A DNA stretch of 64,000 nucleotides from the NCBI GenBank assembly GCA_033782935.1, contig JAWQEG010000621.1, positions 1,380,001-1,444,000 of the forward strand. The letters run 5' to 3'. The notes under the pieces were generated by a model. That model did no database searches, was not told the DNA's origin, and was given only the letters and a program-made list of their open reading frames with translations. Each line of letters starts with the position of its first letter. The first letter of the stretch is position 1. Below are positions 41,354 through 51,787 of the stretch, piece after piece. Both the position numbers and the translations under genes were made by a program. This stretch comes from Petrolisthes cinctipes. Lineage: Eukaryota; Arthropoda; Malacostraca; Decapoda; Porcellanidae.

Positions 41354-44300
41354 TCACAATTTGTGGAGAAGGCCAGCCTCCTCCACATAGGAGAGGGTGT
41401 TCCCTCCCACACAACAAGCCTCCTCCCCGAGTACCTGGAAGAGACTGTAAGAACCGTCACCCTTCCGGTACTCGGAGAGGTGCCTACGACGAAGGTCCCC
41501 AAGGCTGGGACACTCGACAATAAGTTGCCGTACTGTCAAAGGGACCAGACAATCATCACAGAAGGGAGGGTGAGCCCTCTCCATTAAAAAGCCATGAGTC
41601 AATAATGTGTGGCCAATGCGGAGACGGACAAGAGCCGTCTCCCACCGGCGGGACAGGCCACTGTAGCTCCACAATCCAAGGCGCTGGCGGATGTCACGGA
41701 GCTTGTTAGCCCCGATGGCGTCCCATCTGTCCTGCCAGCAGGAACGAACGGTAGCATCTATGTAGGGTCGAAGGTCCACTGCAGGAACAGGATGATGCCT
41801 GGCAGGAGGCCGGGAATTGGAGACCACAGCCTTAGCCAGATCGTCAGCCCGCTCATTCCCATCAACACCCACATGGGCCGGGACCCAACAAAAAGTGACT
41901 TTGCGGCCACAACGACCCAGGAGGACAAGCCACTCAAGAATGGCCAACACCAGGGGATGGGTAGAGTTAAAATTGCACAAGGCCTGCAAGGCACTACAGG
42001 AATCGCTAAAAATAGTAAACGAAGGCTGAGGGAGAGTAAAAATCACTTGGAGGGCATATAAAATGGCCGAGAGCTCCGCAGTAAAAATGGACATGACAGA
42101 AGGGAGCCTGCCTCCACGGCAAAAGTCAGGAAAGACAACTCCAAAGCCAACTCCAGCATCAGACTTTGACCCATCAGTGTACACAGGGAGGGATTCCCTG
42201 TGAGTGAAGGCATGTTCTAAAAACAGGGAACGAGCCACTGGAGGAGGAAGAAATTCCTTCTTGTCTGTAAAGCAGGTGCAGGGGAAAACTTCTGGAAGAA
42301 GCCATGGAGCCACCCTGGGTACCCTCACAGGACAAATCTGAAAGTCATCTATGCCCATCTCCTCCATAGCCTTTCTGACCCGGAAGCCAAAGGGCCATGG
42401 TGTACGAGAATGTAAAAGGTAGTACTGAGACATGATATCAGATGACACCGCCAAGCAAGGTAGGGTGTCAGGAAGTCGATGTAATCGATGCCAACAACGA
42501 ACCATCAAGGACTGGCGACGGAGATCAAGAGGTGGCTCATTAGCGTCCACCAGGAGACTGGGGATTGGGGACGACCTGAAGGCTCCGGTCGCCAGACGTA
42601 CTCCAGCATGATGAACAGGGTCTAAAACTCTGAGACGGGCATCGGTGGCAGAAGAGTACACCTCACACCCATAGTCGAGTTTTGACCTAATAAGAACATG
42701 GTATAGGCAGAGGAGGGTGGCCCGATCAGCCCCCCAGGATGTATGGCTCAGGACCCTCAACAGGTTAAGAGCCTTGAGGCAAGAGACCTTAAGTGTACGT
42801 AAGTGGGGAACCCAAGTCAAACGTTTGTCAAAAAGGAGACCCAAAAAGCGAGTCTCCTCGACACATCGTATCCGATGACCATACATGAATAAGACCGGAT
42901 CCGGGTGCATGCCTCGGATGCGGCAGAAGTGCATAGCAACTGTCTTGGAAGGAGAAAATCGAAACCCATGAGAATCAGTCCAACGTGACACCCTGTCAAG
43001 GGCAAGCTGCATGCGCCGCTGTGCAACAGATGCTGAGTGGGTTGTACCAACCCTCACAGAAAAACTGCGACCACTGAGAAACTCCTTAAGAAGGCGTGGA
43101 AGGCGACCCCGCAGGCCATATAAATGGAGTTGCTGCAGGATGCCATATTGCCATGTAATGTCATAGGTTTTCTCTAAATCAAAGAATACACAGACAAGGT
43201 GTTGATGTCGTGCAAAAGCCTCACATGCAGCAGCTTCCAACCTGACCAGAGCATCTGTAGTGGAACGGTATTTACGAAAGCCAGACTGGGACGGAGACAG
43301 AAAATCACCCCATTCCAAGAAGTATACCAGTCTGACATTCACCATCTTTTCAAATAGTTTACAGAGACAGGAGGTCAAGGCAATTGGTCGATAACTGAGG
43401 GCAACACCAGATTCCTTGCCCGGCTTGAGAAAAGGAAGGATGGTAGCAACCCTCCACCCAGAAGGGAAGACACCCTCCAGCCAGATTCTGTTATATACAG
43501 CTAAAAGAAATGAGATCGCTTCCTCACCCAAGTGTCGTAACATTGCATATGGGATGTTGTCTGGCCCAGGAGAAGTGTCGCCGCAGAGAGAGAGAGCAGA
43601 ATGCAGGTCTCTCAGGGTGAATATATGGTTATAACTTTCATTCTCGTTCCCTGTGAAATCCAGGACTGTACGCTCCTTGGCTCTTAACTCATGCCTGACA
43701 GCCAGAGGTTGAGAGTCACGGCTGGAGACCTTTGCAAAAGCCTCCGCCATGGTATTGGCCACTGTCAAACCATCCATGATCTTAATTCCATTGACCTTAA
43801 GTACAGGTGGAGAACTAGGAGAAAACTTCCCCGCCATCTTACGGACTCTCCTGAACACTTGGGTGAGTGGAGTTTTAGTATTAATTGAAGACACATAGGC
43901 CTTCCAAGATGCACGTCGGGCCTCTTTTAAGACTCGTCTAGCCCGAGCCCTTGCCCGTCGGAAGTCCTCTAAAAGAGTTGGGTCCCCACGATTGCGACGA
44001 AGGCGAGAGAAAGCAGCTCGCTTCTCCCGCACAGCAGTGGTGCAGACTGGTGACCACCAAGGGACAGGACGTTTGGGAAAGTAGCCAGAAGTTCTAGGGA
44101 TAGAGTTGAGAGCAGCAGAGTGGAGCATATCAGTGAAATATGTTACAGCCTCGTCAGAGCTACCGAAATCGGCTACAGAAGAGACCGAAGAAGTTAGCTC
44201 TCTAAAAAACTGCCAGTCAGCCTTCTCTAATTTCCACCTAGGAAGACGAGACTGTGGTTCGTACCTGTTACCTTCTAAAAGTATAGGGAAATGGTCACTG

Positions 44301-44881
44301 CCATATAAGTCAGGCAACACTCTCCAAGTAAAATCCAACAGAGCACTGGGTGAGCAAAGGGAAATGTCAATGGCGGTAAAAGTCCCAGTAGGGCTATTAA
44401 AATGTGTCACATCTCCCGTATTTAAAACCCCTAATCCCTCATCCTCAATAAAAGAAGCCAATAAAACACCTTTGGGGTTGACCGAACTGTCACCCCACAG
44501 AGGATGACGACCATTAAAATCACCCAATAAAATAAAGGGAGATGGAAGGTCCCGTACAAGATGGTTGAGATCACCCCTCTCAACTGTAACACTGGGAGGA
44601 AGGTATAGACTGCATACAGTGTACGGGCGGTCCATAAAAACCTTAACTGCAACAGCCTGGAGCGGAGTGTCAAGCTCCAGGCTCGTGCATGGAATATCTC
44701 GGCGAACTAGGATGGCAGAGCCACCATGATGACCCTGCCCTTCAAATGAATTGGAATAAAATGCTGAGTATGCTGGAGGACTGGCAGGAATGTAGTCCCC
44801 AAGCATTGTCTCTTGGAGAGAACCACATGCAGGAGAGAAGCTAGAGAGAAAAACGCGCTGTTCCTCCCAAGAAGCACGCAA
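41354..44881 (-). CDS. Copy 4 ORF2: endonuclease, RT lacking its catalytic block, RNase H
   Basis: An open frame of 1175 codons. Upstream of 44881 it is also open for the LQWNCRGLRASWEE start near 44930. Endonuclease: ILLGDFNGRHPLWGDSS, DLYGSDHFPILLEGNRYEPQ. RT: FLKPGKESGVALSYRPIALT, QSGFRKYRSTTDALVRLEAA, FFDLEKTYDITWQYGIL. At about 43020 the sequence passes from HSASVAQ directly to RRMQLALDRV. The block with PQGSVLS and the YIDDL catalytic box, 52 codons in the copy at 48739, is missing in frame. RNase H: LPVYTDGSKSDAGVGFGVVF, IFTAELSAILYALQV, WVPAHVGVDGNERADDLAKA. A Cys-rich end (FCDDCLVP) follows. The protein could cut DNA but should not polymerise. Confidence 0.88.
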   Translation of the reverse strand: MRASWEEQRVFLSSFSPACGSLQETMLGDYIPASPPAYSAFYSNSFEGQGHHGGSAILVRRDIPCTSLELDTPLQAVAVKVFMDRPYTVCSLYLPPSVTVERGDLNHLVRDLPSPFILLGDFNGRHPLWGDSSVNPKGVLLASFIEDEGLGVLNTGDVTHFNSPTGTFTAIDISLCSPSALLDFTWRVLPDLYGSDHFPILLEGNRYEPQSRLPRWKLEKADWQFFRELTSSVSSVADFGSSDEAVTYFTDMLHSAALNSIPRTSGYFPKRPVPWWSPVCTTAVREKRAAFSRLRRNRGDPTLLEDFRRARARARRVLKEARRASWKAYVSSINTKTPLTQVFRRVRKMAGKFSPSSPPVLKVNGIKIMDGLTVANTMAEAFAKVSSRDSQPLAVRHELRAKERTVLDFTGNENESYNHIFTLRDLHSALSLCGDTSPGPDNIPYAMLRHLGEEAISFLLAVYNRIWLEGVFPSGWRVATILPFLKPGKESGVALSYRPIALTSCLCKLFEKMVNVRLVYFLEWGDFLSPSQSGFRKYRSTTDALVRLEAAACEAFARHQHLVCVFFDLEKTYDITWQYGILQQLHLYGLRGRLPRLLKEFLSGRSFSVRVGTTHSASVAQRRMQLALDRVSRWTDSHGFRFSPSKTVAMHFCRIRGMHPDPVLFMYGHRIRCVEETRFLGLLFDKRLTWVPHLRTLKVSCLKALNLLRVLSHTSWGADRATLLCLYHVLIRSKLDYGCEVYSSATDARLRVLDPVHHAGVRLATGAFRSSPIPSLLVDANEPPLDLRRQSLMVRCWHRLHRLPDTLPCLAVSSDIMSQYYLLHSRTPWPFGFRVRKAMEEMGIDDFQICPVRVPRVAPWLLPEVFPCTCFTDKKEFLPPPVARSLFLEHAFTHRESLPVYTDGSKSDAGVGFGVVFPDFCRGGRLPSVMSIFTAELSAILYALQVIFTLPQPSFTIFSDSCSALQALCNFNSTHPLVLAILEWLVLLGRCGRKVTFCWVPAHVGVDGNERADDLAKAVVSNSRPPARHHPVPAVDLRPYIDATVRSCWQDRWDAIGANKLRDIRQRLGLWSYSGLSRRWETALVRLRIGHTLLTHGFLMERAHPPFCDDCLVPLTVRQLIVECPSLGDLRRRHLSEYRKGDGSYSLFQVLGEEACCVGGNTLSYVEEAGLLHKL
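43010..43030 (-). other. Deletion joint that removes the RT YxDD block
   Basis: At about 43020 the bases coding for SVAQ are joined to those coding for RRMQL. 156 bp present at the same place in copy 2 (about 49098-49253) are absent, and the frame is kept. Confidence 0.8.
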
Positions 44882-45097
44882 GCCACGGCAATTCCACTGA
44901 AGGACCTTGAACGGTGTTACTTTAGTACTGATTTTTGGGAAGCCTCACGGAGGTACTTCCCACTACCACCTCGACCTGAGGGTTTATTCAAACAATAAGA
45001 TTTGTCTAATCCTGGGCCACTAGAAGAAGAGCGAACCCGAGGAGTAGTACTTGGGGCAGTAATTGGGACCCGTAGACGAGTCCCTGAAGCATCTGAT

Positions 45098-46419
45098 ATG
45101 TTAGAAGAAGATGAAGGTATATGAGATGGGATATTCTTTGAAACAATTACATTGGTTCTGTCCTGTACAGCAGTGGTATCACTGACACAGGCAGATACAT
45201 CAACATCCATAATACAGGTGGTAGAATCACTCCACTGCTCAAGCGGAAGAGAAAGTGAATCTTTTGAAGTCACAACATCAGTGGCATCCACATTAACTTC
45301 ACGCCCCTCTGATGATCCCGAAGGAAGCTTGCGAGGAGGAACTTCTGTTGATTCAAGAGATTAATCAGAGCCACGAGAACGCTTCTGGTGAAATTGAGAG
45401 GAAACTATAGATGAGTCCACAGAGATGGTTGCCTCACAAGGTGGAACATCTATAGAGTCAAGTGCCTCAGAGGAACCACGAAGGCGTCTCTGTGGCAGTT
45501 TAGGTGACTTAAGTTTCCTTTTGGGAGAGCGTGTGGCAGCGTGAACCTCTACCACATGGACACCTTTAGCTAAAGTCTGAGAATTGTCATCAGTTGAAGG
45601 GTCACCAGAATGAGTGTCTGATAAAGTTTCCAAGACAGAGAAACTATTATGTAGAGTAACCTTAGAAACGTTCTCACTAGAGCAAGAAGCAGCTGCCTCT
45701 TGAGAGGGTTGAGAGGGTGCTGCAACCAATTTAGGGCGAAGGGAGGAGGAGTATGTCTTCACACCACCATCCTTCTGTCGCCTGAAGTTGAGTTGCCGTC
45801 TGGCACTACCTATGCTAATGAATTGAGTATTAGCCAAGTGGAGGATATCCTGCTCAAGTAGGTACATCTTACATTGGCGAGAACGCAAGGGGTGAGAATC
45901 TCTGCAGTAAAAGCAGTAACTCTCTGACCGACACTCAGAAGTAAGATGTGAGTCAAGAGCAGAACAATTACCACACCGGGAACGGTTGCTGCAGTTCCTT
46001 TTCCCATGACCAAACTCATAACAACAGAAACACTGTAGGGGACGCTCAACAAAAGGCTTCAACTCAAATGAGGTGGGGTTAATGTTAATGCGATCTGGGA
46101 TATGCGAGCCATAAAAAGTGAGGATGATCATATTTTTACTGCCTTTCATCTTCGTTACTCGTTGGACACTGTCTGGGCACATAGCGAGAATGTCCTCTTC
46201 AGAGAATTCATACAGGTCCTCATTATATATACGCCCCTTGCTATAATTAAATGTTCGATGTGGTTTAATAGATTCAAACATACTATCAGAAGGACAGGGG
46301 AGATTAAGGAGCATCATGGCCTGTGTAAGATCTTTGGCTCTGATTAAAACTCCCTTACCATATTTCTTTATGTGGCCCATTGGTAATAATCCAATTTCTT
46401 TCTCAAGATACTGGGAAGC
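45098..46419 (-). repeat. Tandem duplication in ORF1, unit 1 (1322 bp)
   Basis: Exactly the same length as the adjacent unit 46420-47741, with a low number of substitutions scattered over 1.3 kb and no indel. ATG occurs at the start, the joint and the end (45098, 46420, 47742). 1322 is not a multiple of three, so the frame changes at the joint. Confidence 0.9.
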
Positions 46420-47741
46420 ATGTTAGAAGAAGATGAAGGTATATGAGATGGGATATTCTTTGAAACAATTACATTGGTTCTGTCCTGTACAGCAGTGGTA
46501 TCACTGACACAGGCAGATACATCAACATCCATAATACAGGTGGTAGAATCACTCCACTGCTCAAGCGGAAGAGAAAGTGAATCTTTTGAAGTCAAAACAT
46601 CCGTGGCATCCACATTAACTTCACGCCCCTCTGATGATCCCGAAGGAAGCTTGCGAGGAGGAACTTCTGTTGATTCAAGAGATTCATCAGAGCCACGAGA
46701 ACGCTTCTGGTAAAATTGAGAGGAAACTATAGATGAGTCCACAGAGATGGTTGCCTCACAAGGTGGAACATCTATAGAGTCAAGTGCCTCAGAGGAACCA
46801 CGAAGGCGTCTCTGTGGCAGTTTAGGTGACTTAAGTTTCCTTTTGGGAGAGCGTGTGGCAGCGTGAACCTCTACCACATGGACACCTTTAGCTAAACTCT
46901 GAGAATTGTCATCAGTTGAAGGGTCACCAGAATGAGTGTCTGATAAAGTTTCCAAGACAGAGAAACTATTATGTAGAGTAACCTTAGAAACGTTCTCACT
47001 AGAGCAAGAAGCAGCTGCCTCTTGAGAGGGTTGAGAGGGTGCTGCAACCAATTTAGGGCGAAGGGAGGAGGCGTATGTCTTCACACCACCATCCTTCTGT
47101 CGCCTGAAGTTGAGTTGCCGTCTGGCACTACCTATGCTAATGAATTGAGTATTAGCCAAGTGGAGGATATCCTGCTCAAGTAGGTACATCTTACATTGGC
47201 GAGAACGCAATGGGTGAGAATCTCTGCAGTAAAAGCAGTAACTCTCTGACCGACACTCAGAAGTAAGATGTGAGTCAAGAGCAGAACAATTACCACACCG
47301 GGAACGGTTGCTGCAGTTCCTTTTCCCATGACCAAACTCATAACAACAGAAACACTATAGGAGACGCTCAACAAAAGGCTTCACCTCAAATGAGGTGGGG
47401 TTAATGTTAATGCGATCTGGGATATGCGAGCCATAGAAATTGAGGATGATCATATTTTTACTGCCTTTCATCTTCGTTACTCGTTGGACACTGTCTGGGC
47501 ACATAGCGAGAATGTCCTCTTCAGAGAATTCATACAGGTCCTCATTATATATACGCCCCTTGCTATAATTAAATGTTCGATGTGGTTTAATAGATTCAAA
47601 CATGCTATCAGAAGGACAGGGGAGATTAAGGAGCATCATGGCCTGTGTAAGATCTTTGGCTCTGATTAAAACTCCCTTACCATATTTCTTTATGTGGCCC
47701 ATTGGTAATAATCCAATTTCTTTCTCAAGATACTGGGAAGC
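46420..47741 (-). repeat. Tandem duplication in ORF1, unit 2 (1322 bp)
   Basis: The second unit. It keeps the glutamate codon where unit 1 has the TAA at 45361, but has the TAG at 47355 where unit 1 has a Gln codon. The two stops therefore arose in different units after duplication. Confidence 0.9.
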
Positions 47742-48664
47742 ATGGATAATGTTACCAAGTCCCTCCCTGTAGTAAGCCACAAACCAAAAGGGTGTAGGAA
47801 CCCGAAGTTCCTTTGGGACATGCTCTGCAGAATCATCAAATATATTAGGGCAGTAATCATTGTCACTGTCAACTACATTGATGGACCGTATCATCTGAAC
47901 TTTACAATGAGTATCCCCCACAGTCAGAGAATCTTTTGACTCAAATGCTGCTTTGGCAGCAGCATTTGTATTGAAAGTAATATTGCACCGATTAGACCTA
48001 CAATCACTGTCATATGTGATTCGGATTCGGAGGACTACTCCAAAGCACTTAAAAATGGAGTGGATATCGCCATAGGTAAAGGATGCGAGTACATTAGTTA
48101 ACATTATCGTGTCCAAATCGTTAACAGGGTTCTTCGACACAAGACCCGACCTGCTAGGTCTACTCTTATTTGCAGCTTTCTGCATCTTACCACGACCAGA
48201 GAGTGACGTCTCGAGGGCCTGGTCGACCACCGCTCGAGGAAGAGATTGGGGCTTTTCTGTATCCATATACCTACCGGGCAGATGAGGGGACCGAGCGCTG
48301 GTCGCCGTGGGCCACTCGTTTAAGAGGCAGCCCCAATGGCTCGAAAGTTTGCCCACGACGGTGCTGAGACCCCCTTCCCCAACATCTCCCGGCCCAGACA
48401 CCCAACCATCCAACATAGGACGGTCTCTAGAGGGCAGTCCCTCCGGAGGGCAGCGCTGTTGGCCCGTACTGTCAGCCTAATGCATGGGAACCATTTAGTC
48501 TGGTCTCTCACTGGCGACCTTACTAGCATGGGAAGCCCTCTCTCCCTGAAATCGGGGCAGAGCAGGGGCCGGAGCCCCCTCTAGTCTAGCTCGCCAGGTC
48601 TTAGAGACACGCAAGCCCCCCCACCACGTCAAGGCGGTTCCCGTTGGGGGGACTTCTGGGTGGA

Positions 48665-50990
48665 GGGTTGCTACCATCCTTCCTTTCTTCAAGCCAGGCA
48701 AGGACTCTGGTGTTGCCCTCAATTACCGACCAATTGCCTTGACCTCCTGTCTCTCTAAACTATTTGAAAAGATTGTGAATGTCAGACTAGTATACTTCTT
48801 GGAACGGGGTGATTTTCTGTCTCCGTCCCAGTCTGGCTTCCGTAAACACCGTTCCACTACAGGTGCTCTGGTCAGGTTGGAAACTGCAGCATTTGAGGCC
48901 TTTGCACGACATCAACACCTTGTATGTGTATTCTTTGATTTAGAGAAAGCGTATGACACTACATGGCAATATGGCATCTTGCAGCAACTCCATTTATATG
49001 GCCTGTGGGGTCTCCTTTCACACTTTCTTAAGGAGTTTCTCAGTGGTTGCAGTTTTTCTGTGAGGGTTGGTACAACCCACTCAGCATCTGTTGCACAGGA
49101 GGAGGGCATCCCCCAGGGAAGCGTCCTCAGTGTCACATTGTTTGCAGTAGCAATTAATGCCATTGCCTCATCCCTTCCAGATGGTATAGCTAACTCGATG
49201 TACATTGACGACCTAGCAATCTGGTTTGCTGCTTCCCGTATGTCAGTGGCGGAGCGGCGCATGCAACTTGCCCTTGACAGGGTGTCACGTTGGACTGGGT
49301 TTCGATTTTCTCCTTCCAAAACAGTTGCTATGCACTTCTGCCGCATCCAAGGCATCCACCCTGATCCAGACTTATTCATGTATGGTCATCGGATACGTTG
49401 TGTTGAGGAAACTCGCTTATTGGGTCTCCTTTTTGACAAACGTTTGACTTGGGTTCCACACTTACTCACACTTAAGGTCTCTTGCCTCAAGGCTCTTAAC
49501 CTGTTGAGGGTCCTGGGCCATACGTCCTGGGGGGCTGATTGGGCCACCCTCCTCCGCCTATACCATGTTCATATTAGGTCAAAACTCGACCCTGTTCATC
49601 ATGCTGGAGTACGTCTGGTCGTCCCCAATCCCCAGTCTCCTGGTGGAAGCTAATGAGCCACCTCTTGATCTCCTTCGCTAGTCCTTGATGGTTCGTTTTT
49701 GGCATCGATTATATCGACTTCCTGACTCCCTTCCCTGCTTGGCGGTGTCATCTGATAACATATCTCAGTACTACCTTTTACATTCTCGTACACCATGGCC
49801 CTTTAGCTTCCGGGTCAGGAAGGCTATGGAGGAGATGGGCATTGATGACTTCCAGATTTGTCCTGTGAGGGTCCCCAGGGTGGCTCCATGGCTTCTTCCA
49901 GAAGTTTTCCCCTGCACCTGCTTTAGAACATGCCTTCACTCACAGGGAGTCCCTCCCTGAGACCACTGATGGGTCAAAGTCTGATGCTGGAGTTGGCTTT
50001 GGAGTTGTCTTTCCTGACTTTTGCCGTGGCGGCAGGCTAGCTTCTATCATGTCAATTTTTACTGCTGAGCTCTCGGACACTTTAAATGCCCTCCAAGTGA
50101 TTTTTACTCTCCCTCAGCCTTTGTTTATTATTTTTAGCGATTCTTGTAGTGCCTTGCAGGCCTTGTGCAATTTTAACTCTTCCCATCCCCTGGTGTTGGC
50201 CATTCTTTAGTGGCTCTTCTCCTTGGTCGTCGTGACCGCAAAGTAACTTTTTGTTGGGTCCTGGCCCATGTGGTTGTCGATGGGAATGAGCGGGCTGATG
50301 CCGTGGCTAAGGCTGCAGTCTCTAATTCTCGGCCTCCTGCCAGGTATCATCTTTCGACCCTACATAGATGCTACCGTTCGTTCCTGCTGGCAGGACAGAT
50401 GGGACGCTGTCGGGGTTAACAAGCTCTGCGACATCCGCCAGCGCCTTGGTTTGTGGAGCTACAGTGGCCTGTCCCGCCGGTGGGAGACCACTCTTGTCCG
50501 TCTCCGCATTGGCCACACATTATTGACTCATGGCTTTTTAATGGAGAGGGCTCACCCTCCCTACTGTGATGATTGTCTGGTCCCTTTGACATTACAACAT
50601 CTTATTGTCGAGTGTCCCAGTCTTTGGGACCTGCGTCGTAGGCACCTCTCCGAGTACCGGGTGGGTGACGGTTCTTACAGTCTCTCCCAGGTGCTCGGGG
50701 AGGAGGCTTGTAGTGTGGGAGGGAACACCCTCTCCTATGTGGAGGAGGCTGGCCTTCTCCACAAAATATGATTGTATGATATTTATGGTTTTTAGATGAT
50801 TTTATGTTGACGGGTTCTTTTAGTAATAATGTGCTTTTTAGTTTGTGTGTCTTTTAATCATGGTGCCTATCCCCTTCGGGTGTTGATGTTTTATTAATTA
50901 TGTAGATGACAATTTTATGTTGGGCGGTATATGACCTTAGTTGTTTCGCCGCCAGATGCTTAGTTGCATCAAAAATTAATCAATCAATCA
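48665..50990 (+). pseudogene. Copy 2 ORF2: RT, RNase H and 3' tail
   Basis: Continues copy 2 after the insertion. The open part 48739-49653 has LFEKIVNVRLVYFLERGDFL, QSGFRKHRSTTGALVRLETA, FFDLEKAYDTTWQYGIL, GIPQGSVLSVTLF and the YIDDLAIWF catalytic box (about 49198-49224). It then has the thumb to GHTSWGADWATLLRLYHV, where a deletion and frame changes begin. RNase H remains as SDAGVGFGVVF-like sequence, FCWVLAHVVVDGNERADAVA and a C-terminal Cys-rich end (YCDDCLVPLTLQHLIVECPS). The 3' UTR ends at about 50990 in repeated AATC units. RNase H would remove element RNA from the hybrid. Several stops inactivate it. Confidence 0.85.
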
Positions 50991-51035
50991 ATATACATAT
51001 ATATATACACACAGATACATATACATATATACATA
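50991..51035. repeat. TA/CATA microsatellite
   Basis: Short ATAC/TATA runs directly after the element tail. Similar runs continue at 51275-51360. Confidence 0.85.
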
Positions 51036-51270
51036 CAGTCGTGGTCAATAATAATCATCCACAATTGAGTAACTTTAACAATTTGCTGTCTAATGTTTTC
51101 ATGTTCACTTATAATGTTATTGATTTAAGTCGTGTGTAGCTGCTTGTATCAAATTAAACGATGGTACTTAACCTAATTATTGGAAAGTTTATCAGCTAAG
51201 GAACAGAGGGAAGCTGTCAAAATCTTACGTGAGTCGCCACTATATGGATGATTATATTTGACCACGACTA
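51036..51270. mobile_element. 235-bp MITE with Tc1-like ends
   Basis: The left end CAGTCGTGGTCAATAATAAT and the right end are inverted repeats of about 26 bp. TA lies at 51034-51035 and 51271-51272. The terminal base at the right has changed (CTA instead of CTG). No coding region. A short internally deleted Tc1/mariner derivative is most likely. Confidence 0.85.
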
Positions 51271-51376
51271 TACATACATACACATACATATACATATATA
51301 CATACATACATACCTACATACACACACATTCATATACATATATACATACACATACATATTGTAGGTCCTACATGTA

Positions 51377-51536
51377 CAGTCGGCGGCAAAAGTCCTGTCG
51401 CCTCACTTGCTTCACCAAGGTACGCGATGTTCATAGACTCGAGATTATGTGTAAAAAACATGCGTATTTCTCGAGTCCACGAACATTGTTTGCCCCGATG
51501 AAGCAGGTGAGGCGACAGGACTTCTGCCGCTGACTG
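51377..51536. mobile_element. 160-bp palindromic MITE, second copy
   Basis: Same family as 34353-34515, with long complementary arms (GTCCTGTCGCCTCAC and complement) and TA at both sides (51375-51376, 51537-51538). Confidence 0.9.
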
Positions 51537-51787
51537 TACGGTACAATCACAGACCATGAAAAATCTATCCCCTCTGCAGAAACTAAGACGAGACCTGGGA
51601 TCTTTCTGGATGACGGCTCAGCCAAACTATCACGGGCAACACAGGTGTTATGGCTTCATAACCAGTGCGTCGTCACACTTATTACATTTTTATCGACCTC
51701 AATATTACATACCAATATAGACAAATGATTACGTAAATCGTAAATATGTAACCAATACGTGATAAGATAGATGTTTCAGGACAGTCT

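Larger units (their letters stand above)
44917..48416 (-). pseudogene. Copy 4 ORF1 with internal tandem duplication
   Basis: Starting near 48270 (PQSLPRAVVDQALETSLSGR) it encodes the N-terminal domain, YLEKEIGLLPMGHIKKYGKG and EDILAMCPDS. A TAG at 47355-47357 falls just before the zinc knuckles, which follow in 47345-47210. At 46420 the sequence starts over from an upstream point because of the duplication, giving a second middle part with intact knuckles (CFCCYEFGHGKRNC, CGNCSALDSH, YCFYCRDSHPLRSRQC) and a TAA at 45361-45363. The C-terminal rest is 45360-44917 and ends beside ORF2. Without the duplication and two stops it would be a gag-like protein of about 730 residues (estimated from the coordinates). 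As it stands it is broken. Confidence 0.85.
41066..48652 (-). mobile_element. I/Nimb-type copy 4, complete-length insertion on the minus strand
   Basis: A 7587-bp insertion in copy 2, flanked by the 12-bp duplication CTTCTGGGTGGA. In its own orientation it starts with TCCCCCCAACGGGAACCGCC at 48652, has a 5' UTR, ORF1 (48416 to 44917, with an internal tandem duplication), ORF2 (about 44930 to 41354) and a 3' UTR ending in AATAAATCAATCAA at 41066. The tail of short AATC units instead of poly(A), the RNase H domain and the three zinc knuckles fit the I superfamily. It is the youngest copy of the family here, but is defective in both ORFs. Confidence 0.9.

Noticed and set aside
41354..44881. An intact, autonomous non-LTR retrotransposon
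   Set aside because: The frame is long, but the RT catalytic block is deleted and ORF1 has two stops and a frame-changing duplication.
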